In this document: piece after piece, positions 1-8,280 of the stretch
Position numbering within the stretch: the stretch's first letter is position 1
How the letters are laid out: every line of letters starts with the position of its first letter
Source of the DNA: Spirometra erinaceieuropaei
Lineage: Eukaryota > Platyhelminthes > Cestoda > Diphyllobothriidea > Diphyllobothriidae
Assembly: GCA_902702965.1 (NCBI GenBank)
Contig: CACRXP010000683.1
Span: forward strand, 137,907 to 201,906
Direction: 5' to 3'
DNA length: 64,000 bases
Made by a program: the position numbers and the translations under genes
Notes under the pieces: generated by a model
What the model saw: the letters and a program-made list of their open reading frames with translations, nothing else
Databases searched by the model: none
Told to the model about the DNA's origin: nothing

Positions 1-600
1 CGGCGCGCGATAACCACCTGGGGTCGGGTGTTGGTCACGGAAGACAGAGCGCCTGTGTCCACGTTTTCTGACAACACAACACTGAATTAAATCGCTAGCC
101 GTATAGCCACTGCCTCAACTGTAGCTACCACCTGTTGGCGCAGGCTTTAGGAGACGTTTGCTGGTTTTCGGTAGACAACCTGAGAGGCCTCTTTGGCATC
201 GACTCGCTGATTCGCATCGACCGAACGCGCGAGAATAGAACTCGAAATCGACCTGTTTTCATCTCTGTTTAGCCAGGCATGCGTTTGTTCACGTACACTC
301 CCTTCCAGGCGTCTCGTTGTACGGTCAGTGCATTTCACTCCACAGGCGCAAGTAAATGAGTAAATACGCATTGATGTGGCCTGCAACTGTAGTCGGTCTT
401 TACCTCCTAAGCGTAGAGGTAGAGGGGAGTTTGTGAAATATATGCGAACATTTGCCGTGGGGGGAATGCTAGTTATCTCTGTCTTTAAACGTTGTCTTAG
501 TACTTCGTATGCTGGGTCCCCAAGGAATGGCAGACTTTTCTGCAGTTGCCATGGTAGGCTTTTCAGTGCGTTTCCCAATATTCCGGAGAATGATTCTCTC
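1..600 (-). mobile_element. Penelope-like retroelement remnant, GIY-YIG C-terminal end (copy 1)
   Basis: On the minus strand a 143-codon open frame (578 to 147) reads LPFLGDPAYEVLRQRLK, then FTNSPLPLRLGGKDRL, then YSFTCACG and DRTTRRLEGSVREQ. This order (PFxGDxA..VLRxRL, FTxxP, Cys-rich YxFTCxCG, RTTRRL..R..E) is the run-in to and core of the GIY-YIG nuclease domain that ends Penelope-like retroelement proteins, as I know them from flatworms. The Y-I-G step expected after CxCG has decayed to C-T-D, so the nuclease is probably dead. After the stop at 147 the homology continues in another frame to the left edge (VATVEAVAIRLA readable near 120-80). The copy is therefore frameshifted and probably continues off the window. 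The same family recurs at 10929-11420 and 17066-17800. No promoter or terminal repeat is visible here. Confidence 0.7.
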
Positions 601-1241
601 TAGGTATCAGTTTTCGCAGAATATGCCCCGCAGCTGCTGGGGATCTGAGTCAACAATTTCAGCAGAGCAGATGCGCCGCACCCTGGCTGTCAGTCCCTGG
701 ACCAAGTTTCGTCTAATACCTAGGGAAACAAAACTTTGAAAGTGAATGCACTATCTTGTCCAGGTTTTCTTCCGGAATACCCTACGCTGGATAGATCCAT
801 CCTCCCGTCTGTGCAGACGAACATCGAGGAAGGCGATTTCGTTGTCAGTCTCAAAGTCCGGAGAGAACTTAAGTTGGGGGTGGGGGTATTGTTAAACTTT
901 GCAAGTCATCATCGATTAGAGGTGACTATTTCCTACTGTCAGAAGCCTATTCGTGAAGTACAGAGGCAAAATGACTTGCCAGCCAAGAAGGACATATTCG
1001 AGCAGGCCATTAATCTTTCCTGGGCGCAATCTCCTCTTATTCTTACAGAGTAACCATGTATCGAACATTCAAGAAATCGCACCTGGACCACTGTTTGGCG
1101 TTTGACTGGCCGACAATGATTTCAGATAACGCGAAATGACCTCACAGGTTTCCCTAATGTCTGCTAGGAATGTTCAACAACCTCAGTCCTTTGATTACCA
1201 CGAATGACTACCGTAGGAGTTTAGAGCAATGTTCGGAGCAG
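601..1241. other. No recognised feature
   Basis: The stretch has a 105-codon plus-strand open frame (736-1053) with no family resemblance I can name and no repeat shared with the rest of the window. I treat that frame as chance. Confidence 0.4.
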
Positions 1242-1582
1242 TGATCGGTGAGCGCCCCTCTACCACTGCATAGTCCCAATCGAAGCCGGCAGGGCGTCGG
1301 GTCCATGGCCCAGTGGTTAGACGCGTTGGACTTCTAATTAACAGGTCGCGAGTTCGACCGCCAGGTGTTCCACACTTCGGGGTTGGATATGCCTGGCTGA
1401 CGACGGCTAATGCGCCAAAAATGGCCTTTCCAGTCTTATCTTTGTCGGCAATAACATACTGCCTATATCATGCGCCTCTGTGCGGCTGCTGGTTGGGCTC
1501 GAGAGAGAGAGAGAGCACATAAGGCATAACGGAACGAGTGAGTTCCGTAAGAACGATCGGTGAGCACCCCCCTCTACCAGTG
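1242..1582 (+). repeat. tRNA-Arg(UCU)-derived SINE, near-complete copy
   Basis: A tRNA-like head starts about 1305 with an A-box-like TGGCCCAGTGG, has GTTGGACTTCTAA around the anticodon position (TCT at 1333-1335) and a B-box-like AGTTCGACC at 1351-1359. The anticodon arm resembles tRNA-Arg(UCU). The body follows (CACTTCGGGGTTGG, GGCTGACGACGGCTAAT, CTTTGTCGGCAATAAC), then a GA run (1499-1515) and a tail ending GATCGGTGAGC..CTCTACCA. The same tail motif also lies immediately upstream of the head (1242-1264), as in other copies here. Expected behaviour is Pol III transcription and LINE-assisted copying. The partner LINE is unknown. Confidence 0.85.
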
Positions 1583-2298
1583 TTCTCTTTGGCCTTCTGA
1601 ACAACGCTGCAGTCAGTTGAGCAAGTTAGAGTCACACGAGGACATCTGACAAAAGGAGTTGCCCATCCATATCCTCCTCTACTGTAAAATTTATGTCAGA
1701 AACGACAGGGCCTGTTTAAGCTGGAATATCTCCTTCCGACCTCATCGGACGAGGAGCAATTTGTCGTTGGCACACCAAACGGGAAATGAGTATTTTTGTG
1801 GCCCAAGTATACGCCCAACCTCAAAGGCCAGTTGCTGACACTGCCATATTCTACCTCATACATAACATTAACAATATACTGAAAAAGCTTCGGGGGGAGG
1901 GAATACGAAAAGGTTTTTCTTAATTAAAGTCAAGAAGCTTTGCCGACAAGAACATGCCCAACTGGCATGGCTTCTTCTGAATTGCCCTCCATTGTCTGAC
2001 AGGCTATAGACAATCGCAGACTTCTGTTTCGATCCACTGACTTGCCAAATGAAGAAGGTAATTTAAAGAACTACTGCGCCCGACAAAGCCAATGAAAAAA
2101 TACTGCGTAAGATCAAGCAACTGGACCCGGTCTTTTGTCCCATGACTGATCAGTCCTGTCCCCCCCCCCCCCATGCCGGCAAGAGTTCTCCAGTACTGGT
2201 GGTTCACTGACTGCAACATTAAGGGCCGGAGCTCTTAGGACAACGGAAACGCGCGTTCTCAAGTCAGGATTGATCTGTGAAGGCCGGGTCCTAGTGAC
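1583..2298. other. No recognised feature; C13 homopolymer
   Basis: A run of 13 C lies at 2160-2172. Downstream exons of the minus-strand tubulin gene would be expected here, but I cannot align anything convincingly to the rest of alpha-tubulin. Confidence 0.4.
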
Positions 2299-2366
2299 CT
2301 TGAGATCGGAAATTACACAAAAGTGCTGTTCTATCCCAACTTCCACGTGGATGACTTTCCTACAGC
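2299..2366 (-). CDS. Alpha-tubulin-like, tentative third coding exon
   Basis: Minus-strand exon proposed between a strong acceptor (a long pyrimidine tract ending CACTCAG, AG at 2368-2367) and a possible donor AAG|GTCACT at 2298. With the single T left over from the 2481-2708 exon it stays in frame for 22 further codons. The peptide contains VIHVEVG and FCVISDLK, which sit where alpha-tubulin has LSVDYG and FSIYPAPQ, with a two-residue gap. The intron between this and the preceding exon would be 114 bp. The alignment is weak and the donor is poor, so this could be fortuitous or decayed. Nothing further along the gene is recognisable. Confidence 0.35.
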
Positions 2367-2480
2367 CTGAGTGCAGGGCAGACGAGAGACAAGGAGGGAG
2401 AACGGCGCATACACAAAAGGCCCACAGCCGAATTGACGAATTTGGACAAAGACATATAGGGATATCTGAATGGCACTCAC

Positions 2481-2708
2481 AGCATGCGAACCCGGTTCCA
2501 GTTCCACCACCGTACGCTCTGTGAAATAGGATGCCCTGGAGGCCTTCACACTGTTCAGCCAGCTTGCGCAGCGAATTTGTGCATGGCTGGAGGAGGTTCG
2601 CAGACAGGTGGAAATACCCACGGCCAAAGTTGGAGGCTGCGTCCTCCGCACCGCTAATCAAGTTGACTGAGGCAAAGAAGTTTCGGTAGCAACCCATGCG
2701 GATCTCAT
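2481..2708 (-). CDS. Divergent alpha-tubulin, internal coding exon (residues about 75-150)
   Basis: Alpha-tubulin forms microtubules with beta-tubulin. This exon is bounded by CCAG at 2712-2709 and a consensus donor GTGAGT at 2480-2475. It encodes 75 codons without a stop: EIRMGCYRNFF, LISGAEDAASNFGRG, LRKLAEQCEGLQG and GGGTGTGF. Every block aligns without gaps to the alpha family (EVRTGTYR, LISGKEDAANN, RKLADQCTGLQG, GGGTGSG), and not to beta-tubulin. The exon starts with AT. Joined to the G ending exon 4653-4878 it restores GAT (Asp), so the phase-1 junction reads D-E-I-R as expected. Oddities: the GTP-binding glycine loop is GGGTGTG (Ser to Thr), and the helix after ARG/GRG is heavily diverged. 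An uninterrupted frame and clean splice sites argue for a functional or recently lost gene. Confidence 0.88.
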
Positions 2709-3896
2709 CTGGCGAGAAATTCGGAAGAATTAGGAATGATCCTGGAGCGGAGGCACTCAGTAGGAAAGACTAAACATTGCGTGCTGCTAAGGAACTAATA
2801 GGCGGGGGTTTTGGACTCTCGGCTTATGTCTGTAAGCTCCTCAGTTGGGCCCGAGACTGTGATATAGTGGGAAAGCAAATACTAAGTATACTAAGGGTGA
2901 ACGAGCAGTGTCTTCATGAGTGAGGGCACGGAATCCTAAGCCACGTGTTCCTAGAACACGGACGGTCTATTTCGAGGTCCCGTACTGATCCAACCATCCA
3001 ACGTTTCTTCTCCGTTTTTAAGATAAACGACAAGTCAAAGAGATCCAGCCAGAAACCCTATGTGGCTTTGGTAAGACAAGCGAATTGGCACCCATGGGAC
3101 TCATTCCCACGCACTGAAAATAACCTTAACCTTAAGATTGACTTTAACCCTACCCTCAATCCTGACCCCTAGAATTTAGCACAGAGCTGCGTGTAATACG
3201 GGAGGTACTCACACCAGCGGCTTGCTGTGGATTTTTTGGCGTCATTGCTGAATCGAAGGCTTCTCAGGCCATTAGAAATTCAGATAAAGGCAGATTGTAT
3301 CTTAAGACAGTATTGTGGAGTACTGGCTGATTAAAGTGCTACAAAAGACTATCACCTGCGGATTAACCTCTTCAGTGGTCAAAATCTTAACAGAACGCCT
3401 GAAAATGACTACGTCAAGGACAAAGCGCCCAGTTATCGTTTCCTTTGTAAAACAGTGAAAGCAAAGAAATCTTGAATGTAATGGACAGAGCTCACACAAG
3501 GAGGATTTTAGAAAGACATTCAACCGTTAACACGCAATGGGGTTGATTCCTTTTAATAAGGACGGGCACAACTTGAGACGAGAGAGGGACTAGCATATCT
3601 CCTAATGCGAAGATGCATTCTACATGGACCCAACCGGAATTCTGTGTTACCGAAAGTTGTTATCTACTCACAATCCTCCTTCCCCTCTTTCTCATTCTCC
3701 ACTTTTCCTCCGTGCCAATAATCCTTTCTACCACAAGATCAGATAAAGTAAACATGATAAATGATCGTTCAATCAATATGCAGACAGTACAAGTCCCCAA
3801 GCAAAACTTTAAATAAAATGTTAACTTAAATGACAAGGACACTTTATGGAAAAATCCTTCAAATATACATACGTACGTATATATGCGTAGTCGGAA
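2709..3896. other. Tubulin intron, unannotated part
   Basis: This is the 5'-distal part of the 1.9-kb intron between the two clear tubulin exons. A short run of CCTTAACC/TAACCCT-like words lies at 3122-3172, too short and degenerate to call telomeric. Nothing else is recognised. Confidence 0.4.
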
Positions 3897-4075
3897 TAGC
3901 ATTACTGACAAAGACAAGGGAGACCAGAATGGCTATTTCCGACTCATTAGCCATCATCAGCTAGTCATATTCAACCCCGCGGAGGTGCGACCTCTCAGGA
4001 CTCGGACCTCCGACCTGTTGGCTAGAAGTTCAACATCCTAACCACCGAGCCGCTGGTTCCTTCTCCTGTCGGTTG
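3897..4075 (-). repeat. SINE, minus-oriented head and body
   Basis: Read on the minus strand, it has a tRNA-like head (CGGTGGTTAGGATGTTGAAC, then TTCTAGCCAACAGGTC and GGTCCGAGTCC), then GGTTGAATATGACTAGCTG and the body GATGATGGCTAAT..TGGTCTCCCTTGTCTTTGTC. The anticodon triplet is TCT. It abuts a plus-oriented copy at 4076 and lies in the tubulin intron. Confidence 0.8.
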
Positions 4076-4440
4076 CGATCGAGCGAGAGAACCACGAGGC
4101 ACAACGGGACAGGCGAGTTCCATAACGCGATCCGTGCGCGCCCTTCTACCATTGTTAATGTTTTTGATCGCAACCGACAGGGCACCTAGCCCGCGGCTCA
4201 ATGCCTGGGGCGCAGGACTTCTAACCAACGAATCGCGGATTCAAGACTCGGAGGTTGCAGACGTGGGGGTTAGGTAGGAATGGCTGATGATGGTTAACAG
4301 TCCAGAAATGGCTATTCCCGTCCCCCTGTCTTTGTCGTCTATATTCATGCCGGAAGTTCGTTCAACGATTGGGACATGTGAACTTCTTATCCTGTTTTCC
4401 ATTGGAGCTCAGTTGGAGTCCTCTTCGGCAATCTCATAAT
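4076..4440 (+). repeat. SINE tail followed by a second plus-oriented SINE head and body
   Basis: 4080-4160 holds the tail of one plus copy (GAGCGAGAGAACC, AGGCACAACGGGACAGG, CCCTTCTACCATTG). It is followed by GATCGCAACCGACAGGG and another diverged head (GCGCAGGACTTCTAACCAAC) with body (GGCTGATGATGGTTAAC, CCCTGTCTTTGTCG). Tail-then-head order suggests units inserted in or recombined with older copies. Confidence 0.7.
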
Positions 4441-4457
4441 GACTAGGAATTTATACT

Positions 4458-4545
4458 GACAGGAATTCCGATAAAGACAAAAGAGACTAGAATGACAACT
4501 TCTGGTAAATTAGCCGTCGTCAGCCAGTACTCATATTATTGGAAT
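4458..4545 (-). repeat. SINE body fragment
   Basis: On the minus strand it reads GTACTGGCTGACGACGGC, TAATTTACCAGAAGTTGTC and TCTAGTCTCTTTTGTC, the body of the tRNA-Arg SINE without head or tail. Confidence 0.65.
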
Positions 4546-4652
4546 TCGTCACATCACTGCCTGAATGCCTACTGATGGCTTTTCGCACCAAAATATTTTC
4601 AAAAGATAGCCACATGCTTTATAACATGACTTGATGAGGAAAACCCACCTAC

Positions 4653-4878
4653 CAAGGACGCTTGGCTCAGAGTCAATCAGAAGGGTCCGAGGCGCTGCCT
4701 TTTTTGCTGGAGTCTCGCTAAAAAAGGTTGAGAGCTCAAAGAGCTCATGTTCGTTCTTCACTGGATGCACGAAGTCCCCGTTGGGATCAACGTTGTGCTC
4801 TAGGGCGTAGAGCTCCCAGCAGGCGTCCCCAATTTGGCATCCGGCTTGGCCCACAAAGACCTGGATGATCTCTCTGAA
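4653..4878 (-). CDS. Divergent alpha-tubulin, N-terminal coding exon
   Basis: The exon encodes 75 codons plus one base: REIIQVFVGQAG, CQIGDACWELYALEHN, ELSTFFSETPAKKAAPR and LIDSEPSVL. This is the N-terminal Rossmann strand, GTP-site loop and M-loop-proximal region of alpha-tubulin (family: [40 protein letters not shown]). The donor G|GTAGGT at 4653/4652 is consensus. The acceptor is CTCAG (exon from 4878) or TTCAG (exon from 4873). In animals the first alpha-tubulin exon often ends just after the ATG, so the start codon is probably further right and I have not found it. Over the luminal loop the spacing matches the family, but the residue aligned to Lys40 is Val, with a Lys one place later (VKNEH), so the usual acetylation site is absent. 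The sequence is far more diverged than ordinary alpha-tubulins. Confidence 0.9.
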
Positions 4879-5470
4879 CTGAGTAGAGCAAGGAGTTTCA
4901 AACCAGTTAAATGCATGGGGCAGAGATGAAATGGTATGCAAAAGAAAACACCTGCAGTAAACTGAGCAGCCAATTTCTGTGCGCTTGCAAACCTAGTTAA
5001 AGTCCAAGGCGCCTAATTAGGTCCCAAGTTCCGATCGCTCTCTCCAACACTGGAGTATTCCTTCCGTAGAAGGCATCCTGGCTTATATTTCAAGCTTCTA
5101 GCACAGGCATTTTGTGAAAGTGAACGGACATTGCCAGGTAACAACCTGGTCCCACCGGCAAACGCAAAAACAGTGCGCCTGATGAATGAATTAAGGCAGA
5201 CAACTTTTTTCAAATTGACGCACAGGTCTTTTGAAAAGATTAGGAGGCCGAAATGTAAAAACTAGAATGTGTATGAGCTAGGACACTTACTATAGTGACA
5301 AACAATCGTCAAAACATGGGTATTTGAACTTTTAACTAGTACTTGTTTTGCCAATTTTGTGAATAATGCAACATGTACAGTAGATGTGCTAACTCACAAA
5401 ATGACTCGAAGAGATTGCGTGAGTAGGGTTGAAATATTAATCACCGAGCAGCAAGATACTATTGTAATTT
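4879..5470. other. Upstream of tubulin exon; short repeat fragment
   Basis: The tubulin start exon and promoter should lie in or beyond this stretch, but none is identifiable. 5290-5356 resembles the end of the repeat seen at 26145-26440 (ACTTTTAACTAGTACTTG). Confidence 0.35.
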
Positions 5471-6030
5471 ATTACTTCAGAATGCCGGCTTTTGAACCAG
5501 CTCCTTTCTGGCCGTCTGCAAAAACTACACTTTGTGAAAAATGACTGCTCACTTAGTATGAAGTTTCCTCATTGATTTTCAGTGCATTTCATGGAAACAT
5601 GCTTAAACTATTCATTTATTTACTCATTTGGAAAAACAATTTGTCTTCTTTAAATTTTATACTTGAGGGAAGGACATAATTCGGTTTTAAAAAAGTTTCT
5701 AACTCTGAGATTCCTTAGGACTGTGAAACGCATGTCGATAAAATATCGCGTCTCTCAATTTACTAATGCTGCTTCCAAGGTGTGCAATATGGTTCGAATC
5801 CACTGTAAATATTTTCCACTCCATATGGCCTCCTATTAATACCGTATAGAAATATATGGCTTCCCGTGCACGGATAAATTGTAGCTTAAAGTTTAGAAAC
5901 CCCGAAGGCAAGTGTAACAGCAATTAGGTTTCGAGATTATTCGGGAATTGGAATAGTTATTTTTTAAAACCGAAATATGCCCTTCTTCCAAGAGTAAAAT
6001 TCGATGGAGGCGTGCTTCTCTGCCAAATGA
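5471..6030 (-). repeat. Foldback element, truncated copy
   Basis: One inner arm and the centre of the foldback family are present: GCCGGCTTTTGAACCAGC, CTGCAAAAACTACACTTTG, then the central CCATATGGCCTCC in the orientation opposite to the 27955-28944 copy. The terminal part of the left arm is replaced, and the right arm fades after about 6030. Confidence 0.7.
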
Positions 6031-6213
6031 TAAAAATAATGAATACCGAATTGGGCCGAAGCGTCGTACAACGCTTCCGGAAGCAAATAATAAGTGCGCT
6101 GATTAATGTCGGCCACTTCCGCTTACGCAAGTACCGGACTGTCACAGATAGAAGAAGGACTGAGTGCGCGGCATTACTGAGTGTCTGGAGCGAACAATAT
6201 TAACTCTGCCAAT

Positions 6214-6320
6214 AGAAGCAAAGAGACGAGTCCCAGGAAGTAGTCTTGAAGAAGGAGACATGATCGCCGGGACAAGAAATTTATTAGCCTGACGTTTCGG
6301 ATTCCTACTCGAATCCAAGG
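6214..6320 (-). repeat. Penelope-like pLTR, inverted 5' copy
   Basis: Minus strand: GGATTCGAGTAGGAATCC, GAAACGTCAGGCTAATAAA, TCTTGTCCCGGCGATC, ending GACTCGTCTCTTTGCTTCT. It lies in inverted orientation to the copy at 6340-6513. It lacks the TATA part, being cut at the G-run 6319-6327. The cleavage-side half of the hammerhead-like core (GAAACGTC) is intact here. The CTGATGA half is lost. Confidence 0.7.
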
Positions 6321-6372
6321 GGGGGGGAGCCGTGAATGTTCATAGGTATACGGTAGCATGCCTACTGCATCC

Positions 6373-6380
6373 TATAAATA
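6373..6380 (+). promoter_or_regulatory. TATA box of Penelope-like pLTR
   Basis: TATAAATA is conserved at the same place in the three pLTR copies that reach this far (7009-7016 and 50183-50190, both minus). It lies about 45 bases before the hammerhead-like core, so transcription would start just ahead of the ribozyme. Confidence 0.55.
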
Positions 6381-6421
6381 CCTCAGCCCCTTGTGCAACA
6401 ATCACCCGTTTCTGTCTTTTT

Positions 6422-6463
6422 GTCTCTGATGATGGATTCGAGTAGGAATCCGAAACTTCAGGC
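6422..6463 (+). ncRNA. Hammerhead-ribozyme-like motif (Penelope minimal type)
   Basis: Core CTGATGA (6426-6432) is followed by a perfect 6-bp stem II (GGATTC/GAATCC, loop GAGTAG), then GAAAC (6452-6456). Stem I pairs GTCT (6422-6425) with AGGC (6460-6463), one G-U. In this copy the cleavage-site part reads TTC instead of GTC. The other copies keep GTC or ATC at that place. In the consensus of copies, GAAACGTC makes the self-complementary ACGT stem III known from dimer-acting minimal hammerheads in Penelope-like elements. An unpaired T precedes stem II. This copy is probably inactive. Confidence 0.55.
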
Positions 6464-6513
6464 TAATAAATCTCTTGTCCCTGCGATCGTGTCTCCTTCT
6501 TCAATATTAACTT

Positions 6514-6856
6514 TGGCAAAAGCGAGACAGGAAGTGAAACGCATGAAACTAGGCCAAACTGTCGTCAAAGTGAAGCCCGACGCCAATACCAACGAAAATG
6601 TGGTACACAACTTATCGTCGAACTCAGAGTATTGAGCCACGAAGCCAATTCTAACACTACTGATGCCACCACAGCCGACTTCATTGACGCATTTAAGGCC
6701 ATGTTGGTACGAACTAACGCAACCGATGAGGCTTAACACACGGTGCGCCAAAAGATCATGTCTCTCCTGATGACGAACAGGCGCACTAGCAATATGTCGC
6801 ACGTAGAAATAGAAGCAATGAAAAGACTAAAAATGGATAAAGATATTATAGTTAAT
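6514..6856 (+). pseudogene. Penelope-like element, N-terminal coding region (broken)
   Basis: After the pLTR, a frame carrying KARQEVKRMKLGQ runs to a stop at 6635. From 6617 a second frame reads VELRVLSHEA, TTADFIDAFKAML, then (after TAA at 6734) HTVRQKIMSLLMTNRRTS and MEAMKRLKMDKDIIV. The last segment has the I/VRxKI..L...AL/M(K)xLKxDKxI(V) pattern that precedes the reverse transcriptase fingers in Penelope-like proteins, where ADKGR normally follows. The element is cut exactly there by a minus-oriented pLTR at 6857. At least one frameshift and one stop make it dead. Confidence 0.6.
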
Positions 6857-7110
6857 AGAAGCGAACAGGCGAGTTCCAGGTAGCAGTTTAGAAGACGAAG
6901 ATGCGATCACTGGAACAAAAAATTACTGGCCTGATGTTTCGAATTGTTACTCGAATCCATCATCAGACACATACGCAGATAAAGTTGATGGTGGCACAAG
7001 GAGTGCAGTATTTATAGCACGTGACTGCCGTGGGACCATACGCGCGCTGTAATTAGCAGCTCTCGCAATCATCGCTGAGGTCGTAATTGATGCGGTGGTG
7101 GCTCGTCAGT
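6857..7110 (-). repeat. Penelope-like pLTR inserted in the element body
   Basis: It begins AGAAGCGAACAGGCGAGTTC (plus strand), the same outer end as 6214, 38856 and 50047. It carries the AATAAA-side segment, the hammerhead-like core (6928-6970), and TATA at 7009-7016. Homology to the 50047-50300 copy continues past the TATA box (ATCATCGCTGAGGTCGT versus TTCATCGCTGGGGGTCGT). Confidence 0.7.
6928..6970 (-). ncRNA. Hammerhead-like motif, second copy
   Basis: Minus strand: CTGATGA, stem II GGATTC/CAATTC (five of six pairs), GAAAC, cleavage triplet ATC (still an NUH site). Two bases are missing 5' of the core, so stem I is broken. Confidence 0.45.
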
Positions 7111-7281
7111 CGGAATGCGAGTCATTAATGGCCGTGATTTCGTAATCCGTGCAGGATGCTGGTGTGACGATTGCTCGGAAAATTGGCTCACTGTCACTGG
7201 AATAATTGCCCGCTCGCGCCCTCCCCACGTGACTGATTCCCCCGCCCAGGGAATATCTCATTACGGAATATGGTACCGGTA

Positions 7282-7626
7282 CCCCGAAGTGTGGAACACA
7301 CGATCGGTGAGCGGCCCCTACCATTGTATATTCCCGATCGTAACCGAACGGGCAGTGGCCCAGTGGTTTGAGGCGTGGACTTCTAACTAACAGGTCGCGA
7401 GTTTGAGTCGCGAGTGTTCCACACTTCGGGGTTGGGCATGACTGGCTGACGACAGCTAATAAGACAGAGATGACCATTCCAGTCTCCCTTGTCTTTGTCG
7501 GTAACGCCATTCTGCCTATATCATGCGCCGCTGTGCGGCTGCTGGTTGGGCTCGAGAGAGAGCGCGTAAGGCACAACGGAATGAGTGAGTTCCGTAAAAA
7601 ACGATCGGTGAGCGCCCCCTACCATA
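7282..7626 (+). repeat. tRNA-Arg(UCU)-derived SINE, near-complete copy
   Basis: Leading motif CGATCGGTGAGC (7303), GATCGTAACCG, A-box-like TGGCCCAGTGG (7356), anticodon TCT at 7382-7384, B-box region GTTTGAGTCGC, body GGCTGACGACAGCTAATAAG and tail CGATCGGTGAGCGCC..CCAT. A short inverted copy of the head end (CCCCGAAGTGTGGAACAC, 7282-7299) sits just ahead of it. Confidence 0.85.
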
Positions 7627-8280
7627 AACAATATTGTCAGCCTCAACGTTTACATATTTGAACAGAAGTTTAAGTTGCCTTGTATTCCAACGGATTCCAA
7701 TGCTAATAGATTTCCCATACTAGGCGTACCCGCGCGTGTTTTGTCATAGTTAGGGAGTGATCTGAACGCCACGGGTTAAACAAACAGAACTTTCCTCTAC
7801 CTAAAAATTATCTTTTTTTCTACGCGAAAGTCAGATGAAGTGAGATGCAATGAAGCGTACTAATTTTTAGAAGACCATGCGTTTCACCGATTTTTAAAAA
7901 GCCATACTTGCAAGTCTATGTGACTTAAGACCCTAAAACGTCAAACTAACGCCTATTGACAATTATTTCGTTTAAACGTCCTGATATTTTTCTTCCCCCT
8001 GCGAATACTCAATAACGTACTGCGAAGACGACCTCCAAAGCGATGATGTTAACTTTAAAGCATATAGTATAATATTATTGTGCGGTCTTGTTTTCGAAAG
8101 TTTGTAATTCAGAAACGAAATGTGCAGGAAATTAGCAGTTGCCGTAATATTTTTGTATTAATACGGCTACTCATTGGTACATGTACAATCTAAAAACGGA
8201 ACCTAAATTTCAACAAACATGATTTTAATATAATGAGAAAAATTAGTTATTTCATGGGCAGCAGATGTATTATTAATATT
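7627..8280. other. No recognised feature
   Basis: AT-rich, with no coherent frame or shared repeat detected. Confidence 0.4.

Larger units (their letters stand above)
6340..6513 (+). repeat. Penelope-like pLTR, sense 5' copy
   Basis: Order along the plus strand: CCTATAAATACCTC (TATA), about 45 bases, the hammerhead-like core at 6422-6463, GCTAATAAATCTCTTGTCCC (AATAAA), GCGATCGTGTCTCCTTC. The same order is present in the copies at 6857-7110 and 50047-50300 on the minus strand. The copy runs directly into the element's coding region. Confidence 0.72.

Noticed and set aside
1300..1375. A functional tRNA-Arg gene
   Set aside because: The acceptor stem does not pair, the sequence continues directly into the SINE body, and the same head recurs in diverged copies.
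1313..1522. 69-codon plus-strand frame
   Set aside because: It is a translation of the SINE (tRNA-like head and body), not a gene. The same applies to frames over the other SINE copies (7106-7576, 44866-45081, 54747-54941).
2113..2697. A single 194-codon minus-strand gene
   Set aside because: Only the first 75 or so codons are tubulin. The rest reads through a consensus GTGAGT donor into intron sequence.
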